DNA from: Glossina fuscipes
Lineage: Eukaryota; Arthropoda; Insecta; Diptera; Glossinidae
Direction of reading: 5' to 3'
NCBI RefSeq assembly: GCF_014805625.2
Contig: NW_023998432.1
Location: 2,254,491-2,318,490, forward strand
Length of the DNA: 64,000 nt
The notes below the pieces were generated by a model. That model was not told the DNA's origin, did not search any database, and saw nothing but the letters and a program-made list of their open reading frames with translations. The translations under genes were made by a program, and so were the position numbers. Shown piece by piece: positions 47,615-59,463 of the stretch; the stretch's first letter is position 1, and each line of letters begins with the position of its first letter.

Positions 47615-47780
47615 ACGGGACCCAACTTTTATTACATCGATCTAAGTTTGACTGCATGTTCGTTCGTTGCGTGTTTGTCCATCTGGTTTGCTATGAAAAA
47701 CGGCTCGAATTAGAGCAATTTTTCGATCGGTTCCCTTAGAACGCTTTCATATTGAAAGGTCGCGATATGAGCAACTGTAT
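47615..47780 (+). repeat. Dispersed fly repeat, degraded copy 6
   Basis: caacttttattacatcgatc, gcgtgtttgtccatctg and atttttcgatcggttccc follow the order of the forward copies, with heavy divergence. Confidence 0.4.
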
Positions 47781-47784
47781 TAAG

Positions 47785-49605
47785 TGAAGTAGTGTAACGT
47801 ATTTAATGATAGGTTATGATAGCCCACTACGGTGTTTATATTGTTTTTCCATCATCTTGGACGCGTTAGTTAATCAAGCATTACTATTCTAACATTGAAG
47901 TTTTAGATGAAATTGAAAAGTATTTGCACGAATTTTTCGACCAGTAATTGCCTCAATTGTATATTACACTTTGCTGCCTACAGTTTATGGGTTTGTCGGC
48001 ACACTACGTATATTAACTTGGGCGTATGTACGCAAAGTTTCGGATTTATATTCTAACTTTTGGCGAAAGTGAAATTTGCAAGAAGGAAAAAACAAAACCG
48101 ACTGACAGATAACCATGGCAAAATTCACTCAGAAGTCCAGGCTACTAAGAATACCTAAGTCTTACGTAAACTCTGTTGAATGTTACCTTAAGTTACGTAA
48201 GCATGAAACAAATTTTATGTTATGTTTTTAGCTTTCCACTTAAAAATTATAAGTTACTTAATGCTGTGATCGGCATAATTGTAAATAGGGGCGCTTAGCT
48301 TCAAATTGCGTTCTTTACATTTCTTTACAAATTGGCTTATTGGGAAATGCAATTCGTAGCGTTTTGAAGTGTGTCAACAACTTTGTTGTTTTACATTGTT
48401 AATAAATTTCGCTTACTATTTTGATTTGTAACACACTTGAAGTGGACGCTCATCTGCAACGATATGCAGTTACACTACAGTACCAAATATCGAAATTGTC
48501 AATTTCAAATAGATTCATTCACCTACTGGAAGCTCCCAATGTACTTCGTTTTCAATAAACAAATACTTTTTGCAACTGTTTTGCATAGAATTATATCAAA
48601 AAACTGTTCAATTTTTCTTTTATCGGGCACGATAAATTACTGGTGCTAGATACAATAAATTTGCTGTCACTGAACCTGAATTTTGAGTAAAAGTTTGAAA
48701 ATGTGAATTGAATAAAAAAGAATTTGACTCAATTATTAAAGAGTTAGATGTTAGATGTAAATTAGTTATAACTGCTGCACATTTCTATACGTAGGTTTAG
48801 AAATGAGGTAGGCTAATTATATAAAGCCTTCTACTGACTTTACGAAAGGCGTTCTCAAATCTAGGCGTAATGTATTTAAATGGAGATGAGTCAAACACGC
48901 ATATATGAAAAATTTTGACTCGGTTGACAATTGAGATTACTTTTGCCGCTAATTTTCGAGTTATTACAACTGACACGTGACTCATGTGACATCATGGTGC
49001 AGTAAACGTGAATATATAAAATCCGCCCCGAGAGTAGAATATATGAGAAAAAATGTATGCCACTCCATGAAGGAAACAAGCTCTGTACATTGATTTATTT
49101 TAAACAATGATACAAAAGCGAAAGATGCCGTCAAGCTGGTACATGATCGGGACAGTTATCGGAGCACTCTGCCGGTAGAATAAAACCACGAGAGAATGTA
49201 TTAATATAGCAGTCCCAGAACGCTGTACCATAATGATAGATGACCAACTGAGCTGCAATCGGACGCCAAATGTTAAGCTAAACGAAATACTAAAATTTGG
49301 TTGCCTCAAAAAAACATTTAGTTTCCTTTCCTTTTAAAGACTTGAAAAAATTGAACAAACTCGCAATTAATGATATCGTCTTTTATATAAGATAGATATA
49401 CTTCACTAAGTGTTATATGTAAACGATTTAAAAATAATGTAGAATAAACAGCAACCTTGTGGAACCATAAGTAGCACGGGTCGATTAACTTGTATCTATA
49501 GCCAATCCATAAATTTTCAATTTAAATTTATTAGATTAATTGAGCCGTTTTATTTCCCTTTCTATATTTATACTTTTGTGTCCAATAATTAAGACCAATT
49601 TAATT
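47785..49605. other. Intergenic, no gene seen
   Basis: Open frames at 48437-48649 (plus) and 48797-49309 (minus) have no recognisable motifs. No supported gene. Confidence 0.4.
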
Positions 49606-49607
49606 TT

Positions 49608-49700
49608 TTTATTTTTATACCTACTCCGGCCTCTGTTGACGAATAACTTCACGCAAACGACGTATAACACTCAAATAATATTTTTTGTTAACAGTTTGTC
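49608..49700 (+). repeat. Dispersed fly repeat, degraded copy 7 (5' part)
   Basis: tttttatacctactccgg, then aacttcacgcaaacgacgta and taacactcaaat, parallel to the inverted blocks of the 43.8 kb copy. Confidence 0.4.
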
Positions 49701-49704
49701 TCGG

Positions 49705-51460
49705 AGGAACTAATTCATTGTGCATAACACTACGATGACCAAAGAGAGCTATTAACATTCTGTAGCATACTTAAAGGGCTCTAAACAGATTCTAATTAGC
49801 TCGCCGAAATTGGGGGGTTTAAAAGAGAAATTTGCCCTAAAGAATTTTTATAATATGTATGTGATGTAAGGTGAAAGTGTAGTGTAATGCGTAAACTTAC
49901 TTCGCCAGCCAGTAACAAACAAAGCGATTTAGTTAATAAACATTTTAATATAAGGAATAATTAATATGAATAATTAAAATAATGACATTTGTGTTTAAGA
50001 CAAAAAAGAAATATATAAATTAAAATTTTAATATTAAATAACTAATTTAATTAACAATAATTCAACTCACCTTTTTAAAGAGTTGTCGAATGTACATTCG
50101 TGTTACGTATTAAAAAGGCATTCTTATAATTTTCAAAGAAAATAAAATAATTAAACAGATTAAAAGACTAGTAAGAGTAAAATCAAAATTAGGCCTTAGA
50201 CAGTCAGAATCATTCATTTAACAAACTGCATCGCGAGAGAGACGGTACATCTTTGTCGCCACAACATATATTGCTAATTGAGTTTTGTAGACTGGGAGAT
50301 GATAAACAGTCAAATATGAGGTGAAATAAAGTCGGAGTCAGTGATGTGGTTCTTTGAGTGCGATAAACTACACAGAGGGAGGTAACGATGTTTGCTTCCC
50401 CAAGCTGCAATGTTTCACTTTTACAGATAATTCAGTTTTTTTCTGAATATAATTCACCTTTTGTCGCAGCTTTCTTTTTCTGCTTTCGTCAACTTTCTTA
50501 TGTATCTTCCTCTCCTAAATCTTTAACCAAGTTTCTTAAAGAATCTTGAATTTCACAAGCCCTCTTTTGTAACAAATTACTTGTTAACTTATTCAGAAAT
50601 TATCCGTTTGTTTACTTTCGCCAGATCGAGATTTAACGAGAAAAATATTACTAAATTTCTTAAAAACTTTCCATTTCTATGTGAGAAATTTTGAACAAAT
50701 TTTTGTTTGAACTCCGAGGAGTTTTATCTTTCACCAAAACATAAACAAAAAAAACGAGTTTTTTTTTTTCTTTTCGAAAAATTGACATGTAAATTTCACA
50801 CTCAAAAGAAAAAGCTAACTCTCCAAAAAAACTCTTTTTTTCTTTTTTTTTTCTTCCTTAAAAAAAAAGCATCGCCAACTTATTTTTCTACAATTCTCTT
50901 GATTAATTATCGACTTTCGTAATAATGGTTTTCATGACAGATAGGTAGTTCTTTACTTAATAAAAACGAAGCCGAGCTGAAACACCAACGACGTTTATAA
51001 TTTGATATTTGACACAGATGCTTTTTACATTGTTGCCAACTTAGAAAAAATATATTTCTGATATTCGATATATCCGTGCAATTTAACTTGAATATTGGTC
51101 TTACTTTTTGGGCACAGTATTATAATGATTTTTTAATGTTTGTTGAAAAAAAGTGCATCTGCTGCGGATGAGTTGTTTAGGTAACATGTGGAATAGCAGC
51201 AATGAACGTTCCGTGTGCCTGCTGAGCTGATTTGAATTTGTCTATATATCACGAAATCGTGTTGAGGAAGAACAATAATAATTTTTTTCAGTTTATTGTG
51301 CGGAACTTTGTTAAAAATTATTATAAAAAGAAGGAGCGCACGATTACGTTTCGTCCATGAATGAAGCTAATACATGATTAAATGATTTCGTATATAAGTC
51401 TTATTACCATTTTAGTGTAAATAAAATATATATGATGTTTCTGGAGGACTTTTATGTATA
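49705..51460. other. Intergenic, no gene seen
   Basis: AT-rich sequence with T-homopolymers near 50.76 and 50.84 kb. No supported gene. Confidence 0.45.
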
Positions 51461-51464
51461 CGAA

Positions 51465-51950
51465 AATTAACCTTTGGGTTTGGTTTGTGGGCTGACAATG
51501 TAATTTTTGAAGATGAAAATGGGATTGAAGTTGCCAATCGATGACGATCGCTAGAGAAGCATAATTATTGCTTTTTTTTTTAAGCAACAATTCAATGGTA
51601 CTGGCTTGGCCAATATGTAGCTTTAACAAAATGGTGCGATGAAGCGTATATTTTGTGACAAAACTAATTTATTGGTAGAAAAATTTAATTATCGTGTAAT
51701 CTCTAAAAATGCCGATGTGCGCTTGACACAGAGGCCTCGCGATATAACTCTATTCGATTTTTTACTGTGGGGTTATGTTGGAACGGCGCCTTACCCCCAG
51801 AAAAGTGCGACCTTTCAATGACCTTACGCATCAAGATTATTTATATTACTGATGAAATAAGAGCAGATTTATGCGGAAAAGTTGCAAAATTGGTGTTCCG
51901 GGGTGGAATTTTTGCAGAAGACCAGAGAAAATCACTCATATGAAATCTTT
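51465..51950 (+). pseudogene. Tc1/mariner-superfamily transposase relic, sister of the 4.4 kb copy
   Basis: Reading through frameshifts: KINLWVWFVG, NVIFEDENGIEVANR, QNGAMKRIF, NLLVEKFNYRVISKNADVRL, RPRDITLFDFLLWGYV, then DEIRADLCGKVAKL and, near the end, QNWCSGVEFLQKTRENHSYE followed by IFF. This is the order of an insect transposase: 'VWxG...FFEDxNGxxVTV', then 'QQDGATCHTA', then 'RxISRNxxVxWPPRSCDxTPLDxFLWGYV' and a terminal 'NWxxRIxxxxRSRGGHxxEIIF'. The second catalytic Asp is Asn (QNGA) and there are several stops, so it is inactive. It is more complete than the 4.4 kb copy, and the two share NLL-E--N-RVISKNA and FLL. Confidence 0.65.
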
Positions 51951-51954
51951 TTTA

Positions 51955-52600
51955 AAACAAAATGGCATGAATCAAAACATAAAATAAAAAATGTTGCTAT
52001 TTGTATCTTTTTTCTCTCCTTTTTCCTAGCTGCAATAATTTCAATAAATTCATCGATAAATAGATACGTACCACTATCGCTTAGCTACCACTTTTTAATA
52101 TTCTATATTAGTACACATTCTTTGGCCAGTTTCTGTAATCTTTCGGATATATTGTGCAGCCTAAAAGAAAATTCTTTTCACTGTTTTTATTTAATTCTCT
52201 TCGTGTAAGGTAAGGGAGGTGCAACGTGGTAGAACAATGCCATTAGGCTATCAAAAGAGTACCGTTGACTCAACATAAGTGTACTAAAGAATTATATGAC
52301 CAAACTGACCGTGCGCTAACCTCGGCAAGTAGATCAGGCAATTAGTAAAACTGACATATTTGGTAAATGACTAGTGCATACGTGCAAAGATAAGTAAATA
52401 AAGTTAATTAATAGAAAACTGTTGTGGTGATAAATTGCACGACTGAAGAATGCTACGATGTGACTTCAGTGAAAACTAAAAAAATAAAAGTTCGGCAAAA
52501 TAGCATGAAAGAAAATAAAAAGTATTCGCATGGCATCGATTTTTAAATACCTTACGCCACTTCGCCTTCTTTAGTTCAAAATTGAGAAATGAGTAAAAAT
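51955..52600. other. Intergenic, no gene seen
   Basis: AT-rich sequence between the transposase relic and the palindromic element. The 51882-52208 open frame is the relic's tail followed by chance read-through. Confidence 0.4.
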
Positions 52601-52604
52601 ATAA

Positions 52605-52984
52605 CCGTTTGAGTACCAGACAGTTTTGAAAAAACACTGTCGAAAAATCCCAAGCAGCGCGATCGCGCTGTTTAGGTTTGATGTCGAGAAATACCAAGCG
52701 GCGCCATAGCGCTTGTTTAATTTTATGTATTTAAATGCATTGAAATTGTTTGTTAATAAATATTTCAAGTTTGTTCCACAAAAATTATAGAAAAAAACAA
52801 CACCAAAATAGAAATTTTTATTTTGTAATATATTATTGCACTACTATAGTACAATTGTAATTATATCGCGCTCGACTTCGACAATACATAACGCACAATT
52901 AGTTGTCGACAATGCTCAAAATGTGCTGGTATTTCTCGACATAAAATCTAAACAGCGCGATCGCGCTGCTTGGTAGTCAAACGG
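52605..52984. mobile_element. 380-base inverted-repeat element with GC palindromes
   Basis: The left end CCGTTTGAGTACCA and right end (reverse complement) CCGTTTGACTACCA form terminal inverted repeats. Just inside each end is a unit containing the self-complementary CAGCGCGATCGCGCTG. The left side carries a second, degenerate tandem unit (aagcggcgccatagcgcttg) preceded by gtcgagaaatacca, a motif that also occurs inverted on the right. The flanks both show ATAA, which may be a 4-base target duplication. No coding frame of its own. The superfamily is not recognised. The GC-rich palindromes contrast sharply with the AT-rich surroundings. Confidence 0.7.
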
Positions 52985-53220
52985 ATAAGCTTTACCCATG
53001 TGAAAATTTTTCTTCATTATCAAGCATATGTTCTTTTTTTTACCATTTTCGTCACAGAATGCGGAAAAAATACACGTTACTGCCCTTCATACGAATCCCT
53101 ATCATTGATGAGCGTCCATCATAAAATATGAAAATTAAATTCTTTTGTTGGAATCTCTTGTTTTTTTCCTAAAAAAAATCCTCAAAACAGCTCAAAAATG
53201 GCTCCACCTGATCCAAACTA
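52985..53220. other. Intergenic, no gene seen
   Basis: AT-rich spacer between the palindromic element and a dispersed repeat. Confidence 0.4.
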
Positions 53221-53224
53221 TTCA

Positions 53225-53430
53225 CTTCCATTCAAAATACTAAAATATTGTTTTCGATCGGTTTTTGTCGAGGAATATTTAGAATCCCAACTTATCGCAT
53301 ATAACGATGTTCTGAAAATAAAGCATTGCAGGGCTGGTGGTTGAAAAAAAGATGGCACATCCAATCTATTTTCAATAGGTTTCCGTCTTGACACAAATAC
53401 CATCAAAATATCACATTCAAGGCAGGAATC
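53225..53430 (-). repeat. Dispersed fly repeat, degraded copy 8 (half)
   Basis: tctgaaaataaagcattgca, gtggttgaaaaa and taccatcaaaatatcacatt parallel the left half of the 43.5 kb copy. Confidence 0.5.
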
Positions 53431-53434
53431 AAAG

Positions 53435-55635
53435 CATTTTCTCTTCTTTATATATTCACATATATAAATCTATAGAATTATTTTATGTGTTGTAGGGCAT
53501 AAATTGAATATTGGTATTGTAGAAAATAAAAAAAAGTTTTTCTTCATTTTCATTTGAAAATTCGAAATCTCAGTTTCGTACTTTAACCGTTCATAAAATA
53601 ATTCCTTTATTATCTCTACTCTCAAATTATGACAAATTGATATTTCTATCATTTTTGTTTTTGGGTTGTGTCTTATTTGTCGTTTTATTTCATTCGGCGC
53701 AAAGAAAGCAAACCAAAAAAACAATTTTAGTCGTAACATTTAATAGTTAGCAGGAACTAAACTGAATTTTCCGTTTCCCGTTTAAATAAATGAATATAAA
53801 CTTTTCCATATGCAATAAATATTAGCACGAGTTTATGCGAGTATTGTCACAAAAAGACCTAAAAAATACATAAACAAATTATCGTAAATTGTTATCTATC
53901 ATGATTATTCCAGTCGGGGGTAATTTCCAAACGAATTTTGAATGATAACTAACTACATATCAATGTTTTATTTTGATTTTTATACCCATCAACGAAGGTT
54001 AGTATAGCTCATTAATTTCGTCAAAACATTCGCCCATACTTCAGAGACACGTTTTAAGAGCGTCTCGACGCCAGTATTTTGCGGAGTATTTTGCAGATTA
54101 TGAACTCATTAACCTAGAGTATTATTATATAAAGATAAAAATATCCACGTTTATTCTATGGATGTTCTTCAGCTAATATTATAGCAGAGCGAAATATTTT
54201 TTTTAGTTTTTTATAAATTAAAATGTAATTTTCTTGCTTTTACCTTTCCTTCTTCTAAAGGTTGTTTTTTTAATAACCATTTCCTCGACTCTCAACGAAA
54301 ACTTGAAATCTTGTATGATTAGACATAACTTTATGAAATTCTTGATAATTTAAAAGGTAAAAATTGGTAGGAGAAACGCTGCCTTACCGGATATGTGTGC
54401 TAGTCAAATATTTTCTCTTATTACAGATTATGGTTATATATGGTTATAAAATAAATTTAAACTGATTTCCCACTTCAGCTGGAATATATCTTAGCGATTT
54501 GCAGGAATCCGGTTCTAAGAAATTCATAAATTATTTGAAACTCGTTTAAAAGCTAGAAACTTGTTTACAATTGAAAGATTGTTGGACTATTTTTGAACGG
54601 TAAGAACAAAAGCTAAGAAAGCCGTGAGTCGGCTCGTTTCGTTTTTTGTATAAAATTCACATTTTCACACGTGGTCTCAATTCTCGGTAAGTCAAAAGCT
54701 TTTATGCTACGGTGGCAAGCCCTATGAATCCAAAATATTAACTCTTAAGTTCGTGCTCGGTCAAATCTACTGGGCCGATTTGTCAATTTTGACGGTGGAC
54801 GACCAATTAACTGGGATTAATGGATAAACGCGCCGCCCAGATAGACAGTCGAGGTAATCGCATCCTTGCAGCCTATTGTACATAACGGCTATGACCGGTC
54901 ATCTATATTGCAGAAAAAAAAACTGATGATCCGTAGATGTTAGTAAAGTAAGTGCACTGCCCCATAATTAAATAATAAGTCTCGACAATTTAAGAAATGA
55001 AATGACATCTATAACAATTGCGATGGACGAACCTGGAAAGGTAAAGAGAGCGTTTATTGTTTCCATTTTCTCATCTGGGCTGCTTAAGTTATTTAAAATT
55101 GCAAAATTTGAAGTCACGCCAACCTCGGGGATTGGAACGATTATATGAAGCAGAGTCTGTTTAGCTTGTCTGATAATCGCGAAAATAAAAATTCTAAACA
55201 TTTCTTTATGCTTCGAAATTGAGCTTAAAGTGCTCAAAATAGTTGAACTTTTAAAAGAACCTAAGAAGAGAAGAAAAAATTTCAAAAACTTTTTATAAGT
55301 AATCAACGGTCTAGAGTAGATATCGAATTGGGATATTTATTAAATTTATTTATCGTGGATTAACTCAAAAGTTCAGAACGAGCTGGGAGTACAATACTAA
55401 ATGGCTTAGGCTAAGAAAATTCTATGGTAGTTTTAGACTAAAGGGAACAAATATTTTTCACAAATTCTAATTACCTCTCAATTGAGTGTTGAAATATTTC
55501 GAAATGAAGAATAAGTAAAAACACTATAATAGGATACGGTGCACCATTAAATATCCCACACCACCCTATAGTTATTCATACAAAGATTTTTCAAAATAAG
55601 ATTTTATAAGGAACTTGGTTAAAGAAGTATTTCGA
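53435..55635. other. Intergenic, no gene identified
   Basis: A minus-strand frame at 54968-55306 (112 residues, MITYKKFLKFFLLFLGSFKS and on) has a hydrophobic start and a mixed composition but no recognised domain or splice context. It is noted without a functional call. Confidence 0.35.
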
Positions 55636-55639
55636 TACG

Positions 55640-55845
55640 AACCAGTTTCCATGCGTTCCGTCCTTGGAGCAAAAAATGAACCAAACTTCGTTAATATATC
55701 CCAAAATTTGTGGCCTGTAGATTGAACATAAGAAAACAGCACGGACAGAGAGACAGACGGACGAATTAACTAAAAGGTGAGTCTAATTTAAGTTCCTCTG
55801 GGGATAGCTTACATCTGCAAAAAGTTAACATAATTAAGTTTTATT
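55640..55845 (-). repeat. Dispersed fly repeat, degraded copy 9
   Basis: aacttcgttaatatatccca, gacagagagacagacggacg, aaaaggtgagtctaatttaa and gcttacatctgcaaaaagtt in the family order. Confidence 0.55.
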
Positions 55846-55849
55846 TGAC

Positions 55850-56205
55850 TTCATTTCAAGCAAATATATTGAATTTATTTTTCTAGTTCGACTAATTTTG
55901 AGTTAAGTTGAATGTCTCTAGCATATCTGAATGCAATAGTTTCTATTAATAGAAACAACCTGTGATGGTGTGTAGAGCTTGGCTATTATTTGTACCGTCT
56001 GGCTAACCCAGCTACACTCACAAAACTATATATATAAAAATGATAAATAAGTAACGTCGTACCTTATTTAAAAATCTCATAGTTCGTTAGTATTGTTCTT
56101 TTGTCCGTTAGTCTATACTGATATATCTGTTGATCCGTTATGTCATTGTCTACGCTTACATTCCTACGCTCCAACACACACACACACTTATACGTATGAC
56201 TTATT
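55850..56205. other. Intergenic, no gene seen
   Basis: AT-rich spacer with a short CA run near 56178-56188. Confidence 0.4.
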
Positions 56206-56229
56206 AGATATTTAATTCATGATGTTTGT

Positions 56230-56440
56230 CATTTTTTCTTTTCTTTTTCCTTTACTACTTCTTAAAACTGATATGATTGACTTCTTACTTGATGTTTTCT
56301 TTGCATTCAAGGACAGCCACAGCATCACAGTAATCCATTTCGGTAAAATCTTCACGGGTTTTAATCTGACGACATCCTCTATAACAGACACCAAATGCAC
56401 TGTAGCCAAGTATACCTTTGAAGCTGTTGATTTTTTTTTT
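56230..56440 (-). other. Cysteine-containing coding-like fragment, unidentified
   Basis: One minus-strand frame reads GILGYSAFGVCYRGCRQIKT then REDFTEMDYCDAVAVLECKE before a stop. It has four cysteines with CX3C spacing and a composition unlike chance AT-rich translation. An overlapping frame (56212-56502) is Lys-rich and less convincing. No family, start or splice site is established. Confidence 0.25.
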
Positions 56441-56840
56441 GGTTTTTTTTCTTTTTTGTCGCTATCCGATACTATTTTACAAAATTTAAAGTCTTCCTTC
56501 ACATCTTCAAGCGACCACTCCTGTCGATCTCGCTTTTATTTTTCTTCCTGACGCTAATTTTATTTCAACAACCTACCCTTATGCTATACACACGGACTTC
56601 GGACTTTGTTCCCTTTTCATAATTCTCTTTCTAAATAGTGCTAATATGTGAACGAAGGATTATGAAAAGAGATCTTAATTAACAGGATTTCTTTATTATG
56701 AATAACGCTACTCTTTCTGTGAAGACCAGGGCTAAAGCCCACTGATGGAAACTCCCCCCTGGGTATATATGCGAACCTTATAAACTTTCGAATTAATGAA
56801 AACAATGCATCTTTCCTGCATATAGGAGCCGTATAGGTAA

Positions 56841-56955
56841 GCACCCTGACTATCAAATCAGTGTGCGCAAGTTTAAATGTCAAGTGCGGTAGAGTTTACT
56901 TTGGTCATAGATATTGTGGATGCTTAGTCGGTAAAGGCGTGAAACGTACTGATGA
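56841..56955 (+). repeat. Degenerate SINE-like head (B-box relic)
   Basis: caagtttaaatgtcaagtgc then ggtagagttt matches the SINE block 'GGTTCGAATCTCAAGTGCGGTAGAG' with several changes. The sequence after it (actttggtcatagatat) resembles the copy at 61.9 kb more than the copies at 10.5 and 23.1 kb. Confidence 0.45.
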
Positions 56956-57249
56956 GGCAGGCATCCGCTAGGCCGAGACCCATCGCTATGTCTTTCGCTT
57001 TGCTTAATTTCAGGCTTTCACGAAAAGCTTTCGGTTACATAAGTTAACTGCGAGATAAATCCTAACCTTAATTTTTTTTCTTTTCAAACTTTTCTTTCTT
57101 TTCGTTACAACGTGTTGTTAATAACACAATACGGTTAATTTGATTTCTTACGCCGGAATTTTTAATGACGTTTATGTATTTTGCATAAAGTATATACAGA
57201 AATGTATAGTAAAAAAAAAAAACAATTATGTTTATCTATATTTTCTCGC

Positions 57250-57480
57250 CCTCAAGAAAAGTGGTAACAAATCGTCAGTAGGATTTGCTCCAATCCTTCA
57301 TATGCATGAGTAAGCTTGAGGCTGAAATATAGACATCGTCAATAGCTCTTTCATTACTCCAGCTGACTTGAAACGCATTTTTTGTGTTGGTAAGCTTAAG
57401 TTTGGGAACAGGAAATCGCCAGAGGGAGTTACATCGAATGAAACAATGTTTGTGTTTGTACACCAAGGATGGTTGCGCTA
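57250..57480 (-). pseudogene. Mariner-like transposase relic (C-terminal part)
   Basis: A minus-strand frame reads NIVSFDVTPSGDFLFPNLSL, PTQKMRFKSAGVMKELLTMS then IFQPQAYSCI. This is parallel to the mariner segment 'PYSPDLAPxDFxLFPxLKxPLRGxRFxSxEEIKxxSxxxLKAIPxxAYxxCFxDW', which holds the third catalytic Asp (SGDFLFP here). Stops follow. A different mariner lineage from the complete element at 59.4 kb. Confidence 0.5.
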
Positions 57481-57484
57481 TGCA

Positions 57485-58135
57485 GCAGTCAATCAAAATA
57501 CTGAATATTAGATTAATGAATATGCTCATCAGCTTTGTACAACACATAAGAAAATTTTTTGATCTTTGTTTCGTACAGAACCTAGTTGTTCGATGTCAAC
57601 TAAAATGAGTGAAATAAAGTACCACCAACCACAGTGCTTTAAATAGTTCATTGTACACCTTTTGTGAAATTTTCCATGATTTAGGGCGTAAAACTTTTTT
57701 GCAAACCACAAAACTTTATGGAAGATTTTTCGTCAAGTAAATGTTTCACTCTAAGAATTGCAGAGTCCACAATTGTGTAGTAAAAAAAAAAAAATAACTT
57801 TATATTAAGATCGAAAACTTAATATAGTGTTGCGAGTTAAAAAAAAAAAAACGTTTATATCTGTTATGTGCACCTTGAAAATACACATAAACCCCGGTTA
57901 CTGCATATACTAGATAAAATCGCTTTTGGACAACTTCATCCTTTCCCTACTTACCATATTATAGAAAATTTTTGAGTGAAATTGCGTGTGATATAGCAGC
58001 TTTGTGGGTTTTTAAGGCTATGTGCCACGTACGAAATCAATAAAAAAAAGATAGCAAGAAAGCCAATTATAAGTGAAATATTTATTTAAAATACTTACAG
58101 AAGACAGATTGACAACCAAATGTGTAAGGATTCAA
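57485..58135. other. Intergenic, no gene seen
   Basis: AT-rich DNA between two mariner relics, with A runs at 57781-57794 and 57840-57851. Confidence 0.4.
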
Positions 58136-58144
58136 TCACCTAAA

Positions 58145-58495
58145 GCAAGAAAATAAAAAAAAAATGAAAAAAAAGTGACACGTAATTCATCACTTCTATT
58201 TTCAGTCCTATAATGAAAAAGCGCTTACTTGGCTTTAAAAACGCTTTATTGTCTTTCAAAATAATCACTTTTACGATATATGCATTTTTCCATTCTACTT
58301 GAAACACCGTAAAAACAGGATTTTTGAGGGTCTTCCGGCGATAACAATCGCAGTGCAAGAAATCCATTCTTCACCTGCATTTATAAGAGGAAGTCATCGG
58401 ATGCTAAATGAGAACCGTAGGGCAGACGAACGGCTAATTCGATTTTCCGGCTCGTGTGCACAGATCCATGATTCATCACCCGTTGTGACCTTGTA
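58145..58495 (-). pseudogene. Mariner-like transposase relic with internal deletion
   Basis: The minus strand reads VTTGDESWICAHEPENRI, the block with the first catalytic Asp (TGDESW). Then, after unrecognisable sequence, EEWISCTAIV and SRMEKCIYRKSDYFER, matching the mariner C-terminal 'WxKCIxxxGDYFE'. The second and third catalytic motifs are missing, so the middle of the gene has been deleted. The plus-strand open frame over this interval (58299-58706) is a shadow. Confidence 0.5.
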
Positions 58496-58499
58496 TTCG

Positions 58500-59355
58500 T
58501 CTCATGAAGCATCGCCATTACATTTCTTAAGCGGATTTGTTAAATTTGTTTGGGATTTTGTTAAATTTTTTGGGAATCTAACGAGAAGAAAGCTATTGCA
58601 ACGATTAATGATCATGCAATATTTTATATATGCTGCTGAAACTAATACGCATACACGTATGTCGACTCTACATTTACAGCTTTTAAGTAACATCAATGTT
58701 TTCTAACACAGTAATTGATTTTAGACCACTTTCACGACTAGTAAGCGAACAGCGGCCACGATTAAGCTCGCTGTATCAGGGTAGAGAGTAAATTTTGCAA
58801 ACGTTAAGATAAGTTGATGCATGCATCCTCGTTTTGATAATCCATGTCGAATGAGACAATTTGAAATCATCATAAACCTCATGAATTGCTGCCAAGTTAC
58901 GAAACGTTTTGAGGAAGATTATAGCCAAATATGTTAAACTTTCCAGGGGAAATTTCAAACAGTACCCAACAATGCTTTATGTCGCTAGGGATAAAAAAAT
59001 AAATAGTGTGCTACTTATTTGATTGAAGGCAAATTTATCTTGCTGTTTATTATTTTGTTTTGTTTTTAAATTCAACTTAGAATTAAATGTCTATGGTATC
59101 AGCAAAGCAAGTTACTTTTTTAATTATATGTTATATAATTGCAGAGAAAAATAAACGTCGACATCCTTCTTTGCTAGGAAACTTTACCATCCAAAGAAAG
59201 TCGAAATGCGACAGAGTCTTAAACGGCCAACCGATAGACAAGTTTAGTTGATTTTCGCAATTAATTTGAATAAAAAGACAAACGCGCATCAACTCATTCT
59301 GGATGAAGGCATGGGATACGATTCCTAATTTATTCAGCAAATTATAGTTATAGGT
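58500..59355. other. Intergenic, no gene seen
   Basis: AT-rich DNA between mariner elements. The open frames at 58776-58958 and 59131-59340 (minus) are unsupported. Confidence 0.4.
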
Positions 59356-59362
59356 TGTATTA

Positions 59363-59393
59363 TTAGTTTGGGGAAAAAGATATCCATTATTTT
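59363..59393 (+). repeat. Mariner terminal inverted repeat, left
   Basis: Starts TTAGTTTGGGG. The partner is 60599-60629. They match at nearly every position, with one clear mismatch (gatatcc versus gaaatcc). Confidence 0.88.
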
Positions 59394-59463
59394 TATATGA
59401 ATTTCAGGACTTTATTTAACATGCTTCGGATTGTCCGATTTGGGTCAAATATGCACCGTTTTG

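Noticed and set aside
58299..58706. 135-codon plus-strand frame
   Set aside because: Overlaps the minus-strand mariner relic (TGDESW block) and has no features of its own.
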